Assembly: GCA_020853025.1 (NCBI GenBank)
Contig: JADYZP010000044.1
Location: forward strand, 62,001 to 126,000
DNA length: 64,000 bases
Reading direction: 5' to 3'
Origin: Burkholderiales bacterium
GTDB taxonomy: Bacteria > Pseudomonadota > Gammaproteobacteria > Burkholderiales > Casimicrobiaceae
Shown: piece by piece, positions 43,201 through 51,991 of the stretch
Layout of the letters: each line of letters begins with the position of its first letter
How positions within the stretch are numbered: position 1 is the first letter of the stretch
Position numbers and translations under genes: made by a program
Notes under the pieces: generated by a model
Databases searched by the model: none
Seen by the model: the letters and a program-made list of their open reading frames with translations, nothing else
What the model was told of the DNA's origin: nothing

Positions 43201-43824
43201 ATGCCCGCACTGCGTTGCTTCGCCGCAATCCTCGTGGCGGCCATGCTCGCCGCCTGCCAGACGACATCGATCCAGTCGGCGTGGTTCGATGCGAGCTACA
43301 AAGGCGGGCCGTTCAGGAAAGTGGTCGTCATCGCGAGCGACGGCACGACCGCCGACAGCCGCGTGTTCGAGGACATCTTCGTGCAGAAGCTGGTCGCGGC
43401 CGGCGTGCAGGCGGTGCCCGGCTATACGACGGTGCCGGCTGAAGCGCGCCGTTCCGAGGCGCCGTTCGCCGCGGCGGTGCAGGCCACCGGCGCCGATGGC
43501 GTCATCCTGGTTCGGCTGCTCCGCGTCGACACCAGGACGCAGGTATCGACGGTCATGCTGCCTGGACCGATGATGGGTCCGTGGGGCGGCTTCTACGGTC
43601 CGGGATTCTATGGCGGCGGGTTCTACGCGGTGCCCAGCGTTTCGCAATACCAGGTCGCGTCGGTCGAAATCAACGTCTATTCGGTCCCGACACGGGCGCT
43701 GGTCTGGGCGGCGACGACGCAGACGGTCGATCCGACGACGGTGGCGAAGGAGGCGCCCGGCTACGCCGATATGATCATCGCCCAGTTGCGCGCGCGCGGT
43801 CTCGTGCCGCCGGCTGGGAAGTAA
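43201..43824 (+). CDS. putative outer-membrane lipoprotein (second paralogue)
   Basis: A 207-residue lipoprotein with lipobox LAAC (Cys near residue 19). The mature domain has the same layout as the preceding protein: a first strand, an ADGVILVRLLRV core, a Gly/Phe/Tyr-rich loop (GFYGPGFYGGGFYA), and VYSVPTRALVWAATTQT. This is the DUF4136-like pattern of periplasmic proteins. Its 3' end overlaps the convergent IclR gene by 50 bp. Confidence 0.78.
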   Translation: MPALRCFAAILVAAMLAACQTTSIQSAWFDASYKGGPFRKVVVIASDGTTADSRVFEDIFVQKLVAAGVQAVPGYTTVPAEARRSEAPFAAAVQATGADGVILVRLLRVDTRTQVSTVMLPGPMMGPWGGFYGPGFYGGGFYAVPSVSQYQVASVEINVYSVPTRALVWAATTQTVDPTTVAKEAPGYADMIIAQLRARGLVPPAGK

Positions 43825-44755
43825 CGCGATCTGGCGCCGCGCGCGAAGGCGCGGCAACACGACCGCCCAGCGCTTCGGTCAGGCCACGCGCGCTGGCGCG
43901 GACCAGTGCGCCGAGCGTGGGAATGCGCTTTGCGGTGATGCGCGTGGTCGGCCCGGCGAGTGAGATTGCGGCCCACGCGTCGCCGTGTTCGTCAACCACC
44001 GCCGTCGCCACGCAACGCAGGCCCGCCGCGTGCTCCTCGTCGTCGATCGCGTAGCCACGGGCACGGATCAGCGCGATCTCCTTTGCCAGCGCGGCATGCG
44101 ACGTGATCGTGCGCGGCGTGTGCCGCGTGAGCGGCTGTCGGCCGAGGAGGGCAGTCATCCGGCGCTCGTTCATCGCCGCCAACATCGCCTTGCCCACGGC
44201 CGACGCGTGTATCGGCACCCGCGCGCCCAGTTTCGCGCTCATCCGCATCAACTCGCGGCATTGCACCTGCTCGACGAACACGGCCTCGCCGGATTCGATG
44301 ACGGCGAGATTGGTGGTTTCGCCGGAGCGCTCCATCAATGCCTCCAGATGCGCAAACGCCTGTACGGCCAGGTTGCGCTGCGCAAGAAAGGCACTACCGA
44401 CACGAAATGCGCGAACACCGATACGCCACTGCCCGGTCGCGCCGATCTGCACGTAGCCTGCGGCCTGCAGCGTGGCGAGCAGTCGGTGAGCAGTCGGTGC
44501 CGGGATCCCGAGTCGTGCGGCGAGTGCGGTCAGCGTGGCGCCGGCATCGGTGGCGGCCAGCGCCTCGAGCACCGCGAGTCCGCGCGACAGTGCCTGCGTG
44601 TGGCCGGCGGACTTGTCGACGGCCGTGCGTACGATGTCGGCACGCGAGCGTTCCGGCGTTGCGTTGTGCTTGGGACGGGCGATGGAGCGGATGTGCGCGG
44701 GCAAGGGAGCTTGAGCGGCGGGACTCGACGGGGAGAGCTTGCGCGATCTTAACAT
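43775..44755 (-). CDS. IclR-family transcriptional regulator
   Basis: A 326-residue regulator. The N-terminal winged helix-turn-helix (ALSRGLAVLEALAA ... IPAPTAHRLLATLQAAGYV) is followed by the effector-binding IclR domain (FVEQVQCRELMRMSAKLGARVPIHASAVGKAMLAAM and GYAIDDEEHAAGLRCVATAV). The N-terminus before the DNA-binding domain is long (about 50 basic residues) and the start codon is uncertain. It is divergent from an MFS gene, and an IclR-like operator lies between them, suggesting self-control and control of the transporter. It may also act on the nearby homogentisate genes. Confidence 0.88.
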   Translation of the reverse strand: MLRSRKLSPSSPAAQAPLPAHIRSIARPKHNATPERSRADIVRTAVDKSAGHTQALSRGLAVLEALAATDAGATLTALAARLGIPAPTAHRLLATLQAAGYVQIGATGQWRIGVRAFRVGSAFLAQRNLAVQAFAHLEALMERSGETTNLAVIESGEAVFVEQVQCRELMRMSAKLGARVPIHASAVGKAMLAAMNERRMTALLGRQPLTRHTPRTITSHAALAKEIALIRARGYAIDDEEHAAGLRCVATAVVDEHGDAWAAISLAGPTTRITAKRIPTLGALVRASARGLTEALGGRVAAPSRAAPDRVTSQPAARDRARATGR

Positions 44756-44780
44756 CGCCGCGCGGCGTCGCAGTGGTTTG

Positions 44781-44795
44781 TGAAAGCCGGTTTCA
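44781..44795. promoter_or_regulatory. putative IclR-type operator
   Basis: TGAAAGCCGGTTTCA is a 15-bp imperfect palindrome with TGAAA/TTTCA arms, the size and style of known IclR and KdgR operators. It lies 26 bp before the IclR start codon and upstream of the divergent MFS gene, an expected place for autoregulation. Assignment is from pattern and position only. Confidence 0.45.
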
Positions 44796-44858
44796 TGTAT
44801 TCGGATCTTGTCCGGCCACGGTAGAATCGGCACCCGTTACCCGCGAGAGCCGCATCGC

Positions 44859-44954
44859 ATGTCCGCGCCGCACGACACGCCGTTCGCCAGCATCGACGTG
44901 CACAACGTCCGGAGCCGCGGCGCCGTGGTCGACCAACGGTACGCCGGAACGTGA
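44859..44954 (+). CDS. possible 31-residue upstream ORF coupled to the MFS gene
   Basis: An ATG-started frame of 31 codons ends with TGA overlapping the GTG start of the MFS transporter (GTGA at 44951-44954). Such an arrangement favours translational coupling and could explain why the MFS gene uses a GTG without a strong ribosome-binding site. The peptide has no recognisable domain, and its own ribosome-binding site is weak, so it may be non-coding. Confidence 0.3.
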   Translation: MSAPHDTPFASIDVHNVRSRGAVVDQRYAGT

Positions 44955-46183
44955 GCGCCAGGAGTGTCGCAGCCAGCGCCGGCCACCGCCGCGGGCGCGC
45001 ACCTTACCTGTGGCGCCGCGTCTGCGCGCTCGGCGTCGCGCAGATCGTGTCCTGGGGAACGCTGTTCTACACGATCGCAGTACTCGGTTCCGCGATGCGT
45101 GCGGATACCGGTGTCGGCGAGTTGTGGCTCTTCGGCAGCTTCACCGCGGGTCTGTTCGTTTCCGGTATCGTGTCGCCGCTGGTCGGCCGTGCGATCGATG
45201 CGCGCGGCGGCCGCGGCGTACTTGCCGCCGGATCGCTGTGCGGAGCGCTCGCTTGCGCGGTGCTCGCCGCAGCGCAGGGGCCGGTCAGCGTCTTGCTGGG
45301 CTGGGTGCTGGCAGGGGTGGCGATGGCCGGATGCCTCTACGACCCCGCGTTCGCGACGCTGCACCAGATGTCGGGTGGAGCCTACCGTCGCGCCGTTACC
45401 GCGCTGACCTTGTTCGGGGGCTTCGCGAGCACGGTTTTCTGGCCGCTCTCGCTGTACCTGCAGGATACCGTTGGCTGGCGGATGAGCTATGCCATCTACG
45501 CGGTTCTGCATCTCGCTCTTTGCCTGCCGATACATGTGTTCGGCGTGCCGGTGAAGCGACGCGAGTCGACGCCGGAGTGCGCCGCCGGGACGGAGGTCGA
45601 AGCGTCCGTGCAGCATCCGCACGGCGGCCCGACCTTCGTCTGGCTGGCGGTCGCGCTGTCGCTCGCTGCCTTCATCAGTTCGGCAATCTCGGCACATCTG
45701 ATCGGCCTGCTGACGGCTACCGGCCTCGCCGCGCGCGACGCAGTGCTCATCGGTTCGCTGATCGGGCCGATGCAGGTGGCGGGCCGGATCATGGAATTCT
45801 CGTTCAATCGCCATGTGCGAGCGCTGGCGGTGGGCAGCTTCGCGTTCGCGCTGATGGCCGTTGCGCTGGCCGCATTCACGCAGGTGCGAGGGGTCTGGAT
45901 CGTCGCGCTCGCCTTCGTCATTGCCTACGGCTGGGCCAACGGCATCATGACCATCGTTCGCGGCACGGTGCCGGCGGAACTCTTCGGCCAGCGCGACTAC
46001 GGTGCGTTGCTGGGACGCCTGGCACTGCCGCAGTTCGTCTTCAAGGCGGTGGCACCCTTCGCATTGACGCTGTTGTTCCTGACCGACCCGGCGCGCGTGT
46101 TGACCCCCTATGCGCTGCTGCTGCTCGGCGTGCTGGCGCTGGTCGCGTACCGGACTGCCGCGTCGGTGGCACGGCAACGGTAG
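44951..46183 (+). CDS. MFS transporter
   Basis: A 410-residue major-facilitator permease with twelve predicted helices. The loop between helices 2 and 3 has the family motif in VGRAIDARGGRGVLAAG. A hydrophilic central loop (about residues 195-215) separates the halves. The GTG start at 44951 fits the basic cytoplasmic N-terminus. Divergence from an IclR regulator suggests uptake or efflux of an inducing organic acid. The substrate is unknown. Confidence 0.85.
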   Translation: MSARSVAASAGHRRGRAPYLWRRVCALGVAQIVSWGTLFYTIAVLGSAMRADTGVGELWLFGSFTAGLFVSGIVSPLVGRAIDARGGRGVLAAGSLCGALACAVLAAAQGPVSVLLGWVLAGVAMAGCLYDPAFATLHQMSGGAYRRAVTALTLFGGFASTVFWPLSLYLQDTVGWRMSYAIYAVLHLALCLPIHVFGVPVKRRESTPECAAGTEVEASVQHPHGGPTFVWLAVALSLAAFISSAISAHLIGLLTATGLAARDAVLIGSLIGPMQVAGRIMEFSFNRHVRALAVGSFAFALMAVALAAFTQVRGVWIVALAFVIAYGWANGIMTIVRGTVPAELFGQRDYGALLGRLALPQFVFKAVAPFALTLLFLTDPARVLTPYALLLLGVLALVAYRTAASVARQR

Positions 46184-46203
46184 CGGTAGCGGTAGCGCGG
46201 TAG
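46178..46203 (+). repeat. short CGGTAG tandem repeat at the MFS stop codon
   Basis: Four CGGTAG units (three adjacent, one after a 2-base gap) start at the MFS stop codon, so the first TAG is the stop. Slippage here would hardly alter the protein, because the first copy already ends it. It is probably an accidental low-complexity tract. Confidence 0.55.
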
Positions 46204-46349
46204 CAACGCGCGTCCCGCGCGACGCGCTGCCGGTAGCCGGCCTCGTGATTGCGTCTCGCGGATTCTCCGGTAGACTTGGCTCCGCCATCGTCGTTGCGCT
46301 GGCCTGGCGCGTTTACCGCAATTCGTGCGATTTCGCGAAAGGAGTTCCG

Positions 46350-46907
46350 ATGTCGACCTGGATCGTCATTGCCGCGCTTGCCGCGGTCGCCGTCTACGTC
46401 GTCTCGCTCTACAATCGACTGGTCAAGAACCGGCAGATGAGCGAGGAGGGCTGGAGCGGCATCGACGTGCAGCTGAAGCGCCGTGCCGATCTCATCCCCA
46501 GCCTGGTCGACACTGTCAAGGGCTACGCGGGTCACGAGCGCGAGTTGCTCGAGCGGGTGACGCAGTTGCGGGCGCAGATCGGCGGTGTGCCGGAGGGTGA
46601 CGTCGCCGAACGCGGCAAGCTCGAGGGGCTGTTGACCGGCGCCATCGGTCGACTGCTCGCTGTCGCGGAGAACTATCCGGCCTTGAAGGCGAGCGAGAAT
46701 TTCCTGAAGCTGCAGGAAGCGCTCGCCGATATCGAAAACGAAATCCAGATGGCGAGGCGCTACTACAACGGTGCCGTTCGCAATCTCAACGTGATGGTCG
46801 AGTCCTTCCCGTCGAACCTGGTCGCCGGCGGATTTGGCTTCACCAAGCGCGAATACTTCGAGATCGGCGACGCCGCCGACCGGGCGGTACCCAAGGTTTC
46901 GTTCTGA
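46350..46907 (+). CDS. lemA: LemA family protein
   Basis: A 185-residue membrane-anchored protein: one N-terminal helix (WIVIAALAAVAVYVVSLYN) and then a helical domain with RADLIPSLVDTVKGYAGHE and ARRYYNGAVRNLNVMVESFPSN. AAAGGAG precedes the ATG. It is encoded 4 bp before a DUF2207 membrane protein, a frequent pair in proteobacteria; the two probably work together at the envelope, but the function is not established. Confidence 0.93.
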   Translation: MSTWIVIAALAAVAVYVVSLYNRLVKNRQMSEEGWSGIDVQLKRRADLIPSLVDTVKGYAGHERELLERVTQLRAQIGGVPEGDVAERGKLEGLLTGAIGRLLAVAENYPALKASENFLKLQEALADIENEIQMARRYYNGAVRNLNVMVESFPSNLVAGGFGFTKREYFEIGDAADRAVPKVSF

Positions 46908-46911
46908 GATC

Positions 46912-48933
46912 ATGCGCTGGCTGCGGCGTTGGCCGACACGCGCACCGGAGGCGGGCCTTCATGCGCTCGTGTCGGCGCTGGCGCCGCTCGTTTTCGCCGC
47001 CGCCGCACTTGCCGCGCCGATGGCCATCGCCGCCGAGGCGATCGAGCACTTCGAATCGCACATCGAAGTCGACCGCGACGGCACGCTGACCGTCACCGAA
47101 ACGATCCGGGTGCGCGCCGAGGGTCGAGAGATCAAGCGCGGTATCTACCGCGATTTCCCGCTGACGTTTCGCGACGCAGAGGGCCGCCGGCGGCAGGTGA
47201 GTTTCGAACTGCTCGACGTCACGCGGAACGGTCAGCCGGAGCCGCATTTCACCCGCAGCCACGGCGACGGCCTGCGCATCTATGCGGGTGAGGAAAAGGT
47301 GTTTCTGCGTCCGGGCGTCCACACCTACGGCATCCGCTACCGGACCGGCCGACAGATCCGCTTCCTCGCCGGCCACGACGAATTATTCTGGAACGTCACC
47401 GGCAACGAGTGGGCGTTTCCCATACTTTTTGCGAAGACGGACATCCACCTGCCCGACGACGCGGCGCCGGTACGCTGGACCGCGTATACCGGAGCGTTCG
47501 GCGAGCGTGGCGATGCGTGGCAGGGTGAGGTCACCGGCGACGGCGTGCTGCAGGTCGCTACGACCCGGCCGCTTGCCCCGCGCCAGGGGTTGTCGGTCGT
47601 CGTCGAAATCCCGGGCGGCCTGGTCGTCCAGCCAGCAGGACTGGTGCGGATGCGCTATGCCTTTCTCGACTACAAGGGATTCATACTCGGTGGCCTGGGC
47701 GCACTCGCAGTGCTTGCGTATTACCTGATCGCGTGGAGCGCCGTCGGCCGTGACCCGCCCAAGGGTACGATCATCCCTTTGTTCCATCCTCCCGACGGCA
47801 TTTCACCGGCGCTGGCAGGCTATGTGCGCGACTGGGGGTGGGAAGGCGGCTGGCGCGGCTTCACGGCCGCGGTGGTTTCGCTGGCCGTCAAGGGCTTGCT
47901 CGTCGTCGACGATGCCGGCGGCGAACTGACACTCAGTCGCCGCGGCCCGCGAACGGATTCCGGCGGCGCCAAGTTGCCATCCGGCGAGCAGGCAATCCTC
48001 GGTTGGGTCGACACGCACGGCGGAACCGTAGGCATCGACAAGTCCAGCGGCGCGAGTCTCGCCGCGATATTCGCGCGCTTCAAGTCCAGCATCGAAAAGG
48101 AAAATCGCCACCGCTTTTTCCGCCGCAATCTTGGTTACTTTCTGTTCGGCGCGGCGATGACCGCCGCGACCGTCTTCGCCGTTCTGAAGTTCGGCAACTT
48201 GAGCGATGCGGAAATCGCCGTGCTCGTCATCGGCGCCCTCGTCTGCGGCGTGATCGGCGCCATGGTCATGCCGCTACTGCGCGTTCTCATGGGCCGTCGC
48301 AGCCTGCGCACGATCATCGCCGCGGGCGTCAATCTCACCGTGATCGTCGTCATCGCGACGATCGTCTACATGTTCTTCGCCGACAGTCGCATGCAGCCGC
48401 CGGAGGGATTCGCGCGCCACGCGTTCGAAGAAATCCTCGGCAACGGCTTTCCGATGGCGCTGATCGGCGGGCTCGCGGTGCTCAACGGGTTGTTCTACTA
48501 CCTGTTGCGCGCGCCCACTGCCGCCGGCCGAGTGGTGATGGACCGGATCGAGGGGCTGGAACTGTACCTGCGCACCGCCGAGACCGAACGCATGAACATC
48601 AAGGATGCGCCGGACGTGACGACCGAAACCTTCGAGCGACTGCTGCCCTACGCGATCGCGCTGGGGGCCGAGAAACCCTGGTCCGAGGCCTTTGCCCGTG
48701 CCTTCGCACGCGCGCATCCGGGCGAGGATGTGATGGATGGGTATCGCCCGGTCTGGCACGGCGGTCGCGGTTGGTCGGGAAGCAGTTTCGGATCGTCGAT
48801 GGCGGGTGCGGTGTCGGCATCGCAAAGCGCCTTCACCAGTTCGCTGCCGGCGCCGCAGTCTTCGTCGTCCGGGTTCTCGGGCGGCGGCGGGTCCGGCGGT
48901 GGCGGTGGAGGAGGGGGCGGCGGGGGCTGGTAG
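46912..48933 (+). CDS. DUF2207 membrane protein
   Basis: A 673-residue protein with a signal peptide (cleavage near AIAAEA, residue ~40) and an extracytoplasmic DUF2207 domain (IEVDRDGTLTVTETIRV, KRGIYRDFPLTF). A helix near 265 follows, then several more helices between 410 and 545, and a cytoplasmic or periplasmic tail ending in a long Gly tract and Trp. The Gly-rich end is typical of this family. It forms a pair with lemA, 4 bp upstream. Confidence 0.9.
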   Translation: MRWLRRWPTRAPEAGLHALVSALAPLVFAAAALAAPMAIAAEAIEHFESHIEVDRDGTLTVTETIRVRAEGREIKRGIYRDFPLTFRDAEGRRRQVSFELLDVTRNGQPEPHFTRSHGDGLRIYAGEEKVFLRPGVHTYGIRYRTGRQIRFLAGHDELFWNVTGNEWAFPILFAKTDIHLPDDAAPVRWTAYTGAFGERGDAWQGEVTGDGVLQVATTRPLAPRQGLSVVVEIPGGLVVQPAGLVRMRYAFLDYKGFILGGLGALAVLAYYLIAWSAVGRDPPKGTIIPLFHPPDGISPALAGYVRDWGWEGGWRGFTAAVVSLAVKGLLVVDDAGGELTLSRRGPRTDSGGAKLPSGEQAILGWVDTHGGTVGIDKSSGASLAAIFARFKSSIEKENRHRFFRRNLGYFLFGAAMTAATVFAVLKFGNLSDAEIAVLVIGALVCGVIGAMVMPLLRVLMGRRSLRTIIAAGVNLTVIVVIATIVYMFFADSRMQPPEGFARHAFEEILGNGFPMALIGGLAVLNGLFYYLLRAPTAAGRVVMDRIEGLELYLRTAETERMNIKDAPDVTTETFERLLPYAIALGAEKPWSEAFARAFARAHPGEDVMDGYRPVWHGGRGWSGSSFGSSMAGAVSASQSAFTSSLPAPQSSSSGFSGGGGSGGGGGGGGGGGW

Positions 48934-49032
48934 GCGCGGGTTGTGTTGGATAGCGGCGGCAAGCATTAACGGCGAGCGGTACGGAATTTGCGCTACGCTG
49001 TCAGGGTCGTAAGAGACTTCAAAGGCCCGTCC

Positions 49033-50727
49033 ATGTTCCGCTTCCTGCAGTTGATTTACTCCGCCGCAGCACTCGCCGTGATCGTCGCGGCGCCTTGCGC
49101 CGGCGCGACTCCCATGGACGCGGTGCCACCGTTGCCGCGCGGGCCGAACGCGGTCGCGTGCAACAACGTCGCACAGGACTTTTCGCGGTTGCCACCGGGA
49201 GATTTGCCGAGCGACTACTGGGAAGGGCACCCCGGGCGCTACGTGACCGACCTGCTGGCAGAGCCAGCGAGTTCAATGATCGTCGGCGTGCCGATCCCCG
49301 ACGACCACGAGTTGTTCGGTTCCTACCGCGGACAGACCTATCCATATCTGGTGCTCGTCTGCTATCCGACGCCGGCGAGCAATCCGCGCCCCGACTACGT
49401 GCTGCCGACCGGAGGCGTCGTTCCGCACATGCAGCGTGCCGGCGACGCGCCGGTCTTCGCCGACGCCGCCGCCCGCTATCCGGTGCTGCTGTTCTCGCAT
49501 GGCCTTGCCGGCAGTCCGATTTCCGGCGCCTACCTCGAAGTCCTGGCCGTTTTTGCGAGCTGGGGCTACGCCGTGGTGGCGCCATTCCACGGCGACACGC
49601 GCTATGCCGACATCGACCTCGACGGCTTCAAGGATTACGTCTACGCGCTGCTGCACATGAAGGACTTCGTGGCGATGCAGGCGGTTCGCCCGCTGTCGCT
49701 ATCGCGCGCTCTCGACGCCGTGCTCGCGGATCCTGGCTTCGCGGCGCATGTGGATCCGGACCGCGTTGGCGGCTTCGGCGCGAGCCTGGGAGGCGAATCG
49801 CTGCTGCTGATGGCTGGCGCGCAGCTGACGACGACCATCGGGCAGTCGTCGAAGTCGGTGGAGTTCGATCCGCGTCTTGGCGCGGCCGTTGGCTACGTCC
49901 CGTATTTTGGACGGAAAGTGTTCCCGGCGTTCGGACGCGACAACAAGGGACTGACGCCGGTGCGGCTGCCGTTCCTCGCGATCAGCGGAACCGCGGATAC
50001 GACGGCCCCGATCGGTGCCGTCGACGACGGATTTCAATTCCTGACTTCGACGCGGCAACTGGTCGCGCTGGAAGGCGTCGAGCACGGCTTCGCCGTGGAC
50101 TTCACCGACGACATCTTCACCTGGTCGCTGGTTTTTCTGACCGGCCAGTTATCCGGCGACGAGGTCGCGCGCGCCACCAGCGCGCGCATGACAGCGGTCG
50201 CCGGCGGCGGCGATGACAGGCAGTTGATCGACTACATGGCGCCGTCGGCCGAGCGCTCTGGCGAGCGGATCGCCATCGAATACTTCAACGATTCACTCGG
50301 CCACTACTTCATCACTGCCGAACCGGCCGAGGCGGCGAGTCTGGATGCCGGAGCCCCGGTTGCCGGTTGGCATCGGTCGGGCTTCGACTTCAAGGTTCGT
50401 CCGGCAGGCGATCCACGCGGACGCGCCGCGTGTCGCTTTTTCGGAACACCCGGCATAGGCCCCAACTCGCACTTCTACACGATCGACTCGGATGAATGCG
50501 CAAAGGTGAAAGCCGACCCGTTCTGGACCTATGAATCGATTGCCTTCAATGCCGACGCGCCAATCGCCGGCGACTGCCCCGATGACCGGATCCCGGTGAT
50601 TCGTGTCTACAACAACGGGATCGACGGTCAGGCCAGCCATCGCTATACGACGAGTCGCCACGAAGTCCGCCAGCTCGTCGACGCGGGCTGGGGCATCGAG
50701 GGCACGGTGTTCTGCGCCATTCCCTGA
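49033..50727 (+). CDS. secreted alpha/beta hydrolase with a DUF5648-like C-terminal domain
   Basis: A 564-residue exported enzyme with a signal peptide to about residue 25. Residues 60-370 form an alpha/beta hydrolase like PAF-acetylhydrolase or dienelactone hydrolase. It has LLFSHGLAGSP (oxyanion region), the nucleophile elbow GGFGASLGGES, an acid in ISGTADTTAP, and a His in EGVEHGF. Residues 420-564 hold Trp/Tyr/Phe-rich beta repeats (YFNDSLGHYFITAEPAEAAS ... SHFYTIDSDEC ... ASHRYTTSRHEVRQLV), the DUF5648 pattern, often attached to secreted proteins. An esterase acting on an external substrate is likely. Confidence 0.82.
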   Translation: MFRFLQLIYSAAALAVIVAAPCAGATPMDAVPPLPRGPNAVACNNVAQDFSRLPPGDLPSDYWEGHPGRYVTDLLAEPASSMIVGVPIPDDHELFGSYRGQTYPYLVLVCYPTPASNPRPDYVLPTGGVVPHMQRAGDAPVFADAAARYPVLLFSHGLAGSPISGAYLEVLAVFASWGYAVVAPFHGDTRYADIDLDGFKDYVYALLHMKDFVAMQAVRPLSLSRALDAVLADPGFAAHVDPDRVGGFGASLGGESLLLMAGAQLTTTIGQSSKSVEFDPRLGAAVGYVPYFGRKVFPAFGRDNKGLTPVRLPFLAISGTADTTAPIGAVDDGFQFLTSTRQLVALEGVEHGFAVDFTDDIFTWSLVFLTGQLSGDEVARATSARMTAVAGGGDDRQLIDYMAPSAERSGERIAIEYFNDSLGHYFITAEPAEAASLDAGAPVAGWHRSGFDFKVRPAGDPRGRAACRFFGTPGIGPNSHFYTIDSDECAKVKADPFWTYESIAFNADAPIAGDCPDDRIPVIRVYNNGIDGQASHRYTTSRHEVRQLVDAGWGIEGTVFCAIP

Positions 50728-50752
50728 GTTGTGCCGCCGCACGCGTCTTGCC

Positions 50753-50772
50753 GGCACCACGACACCGGTGCC
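50753..50772. terminator. possible hairpin between convergent genes
   Basis: GGCACC (50753-50758) and GGTGCC (50767-50772) form a 6-bp stem with an 8-base loop, extended on both sides by bulged pairing of TGCC/GGCA. It lies between the hydrolase and ClpX-like genes, which converge. No T-run follows, so this is a weak call. Confidence 0.3.
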
Positions 50773-50793
50773 CGCCGGCAGGAATCCAACGGG

Positions 50794-51810
50794 TCAGCGT
50801 GCCAGCGGCGCGTTTACCGGCGCGGCCTTCCTCGAATACGTCGGTTCGCTGAACAGCGACGCGATGGTCACCGCCGCGATGTCGGGCTGGTCGGGAACGA
50901 CGAACAGGATCGGCGTAATTAGTTCCTCGAAAATACCGCGCAGGCTGCGCGCGCCGGTCTTGTACTCGATGGCGAGTTCGGCGATCTGCTCGAAGACACG
51001 CGCTTCGACCGCCAGCTCCACACCTTCATCCGAGAAGATCTCGCGAAACTGGTTGTAGATCGAGTTTTTCGGCTCGACCATGATGCGCACCATCATTTCG
51101 CGCGTCAGATCGTGGAAACGGGCGATGATCGGCAGGCGGCCGGTGAACTCGGGAATCAGCCCGAAGGTGAAGAGATCAGTCGGTTTCACCCGCGTATTCA
51201 GCCGATCGAGGATGCGCTGATTGTCACCGCGCTGGGTGGCGATGAAGCCATAGCCGTGCGTCTGCGACGCGATGATCTCGTCCAGGCCCACGAAAGCACC
51301 ACCGCAGATGAACAAAATATTGGTCGTGTCGATGTAGGCGCCGCTGCGCAGCTTGACCTGCGCGCCCTCCATGATCTTGAGCAGCGCATGCTGCACGCTC
51401 TCGCCCGAACTGCCGCGCTGCTCGCCGTCGGTTGCCTTGAGCTTGTCGATCTCGTCGATGAAGACGATGCCGCTGCCGGCGCGGTCGACGTCGCCGCCGG
51501 CCTTGTCGACCAGTCGCTCGAGTACCGCCTCGATTTCCTCGTTGACGTAGCGCGTGTGCGCGAGCGATGTCGCCTCGGCGGTGACGAAGGGCACGTCGAG
51601 CAGCGTCGACAGCGTTTCGCAGGTCAGCGTCTTGCCGGTGCCGGACGAGCCGATCAGCAACACGTTGCTCTTGGCCATGCGCACGCCATCGGCGCGGGCG
51701 CGCGCGATCTTCCTGAAATGCGAATAGACGGCCACGGCAAGGATACGCTTGGCGTCCTCCTGTCCGATCACGTACTGGTCGAGGTAGCGGGCGATGACAC
51801 TGGGCTTCAT
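50794..51810 (-). CDS. divergent ClpX-like AAA+ ATPase without zinc domain
   Basis: A 338-residue AAA+ protein related to ClpX. It starts directly at the AAA+ core, so the ClpX zinc-binding adaptor domain is absent. Walker A GSSGTGKT (Lys60), Walker B GIVFIDEID, sensor-1 NILFICGGAF, the box VII Arg in GLIPEFTGRLP and sensor-2 GARSLRGIFEEL are intact. The pore loop is RYVN instead of GYVG, the RKH loop region is deleted, and the ClpP-docking IGF loop reads YGF. It is probably an ATP-driven unfoldase or remodeller with its own partner, not the housekeeping ClpX. It stands alone on the minus strand. Confidence 0.85.
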   Translation of the reverse strand: MKPSVIARYLDQYVIGQEDAKRILAVAVYSHFRKIARARADGVRMAKSNVLLIGSSGTGKTLTCETLSTLLDVPFVTAEATSLAHTRYVNEEIEAVLERLVDKAGGDVDRAGSGIVFIDEIDKLKATDGEQRGSSGESVQHALLKIMEGAQVKLRSGAYIDTTNILFICGGAFVGLDEIIASQTHGYGFIATQRGDNQRILDRLNTRVKPTDLFTFGLIPEFTGRLPIIARFHDLTREMMVRIMVEPKNSIYNQFREIFSDEGVELAVEARVFEQIAELAIEYKTGARSLRGIFEELITPILFVVPDQPDIAAVTIASLFSEPTYSRKAAPVNAPLAR

Positions 51811-51991
51811 GGTGGTCGCAGGCGGCGCGGTTCTGACGTGCCACACTCTAGCGAATCCCGGGCAGCCGGTCGAGCGTGAAGGTCACGGCGTGGACTTCGT
51901 ACCGGCATCCGACCGCGCAGTCGTTGTTGCCGGCGCCCTGATCGGACGCTTCGTTGCGCGCGGGTAGTCGCGTGTCGTCGGCGCGCGGCGC

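Noticed and set aside
48880-48930. GGC/GGT-rich tract at the end of the DUF2207 gene as a microsatellite
   Set aside because: It encodes the Gly-rich C-terminus typical of this protein family, so it needs no separate explanation.
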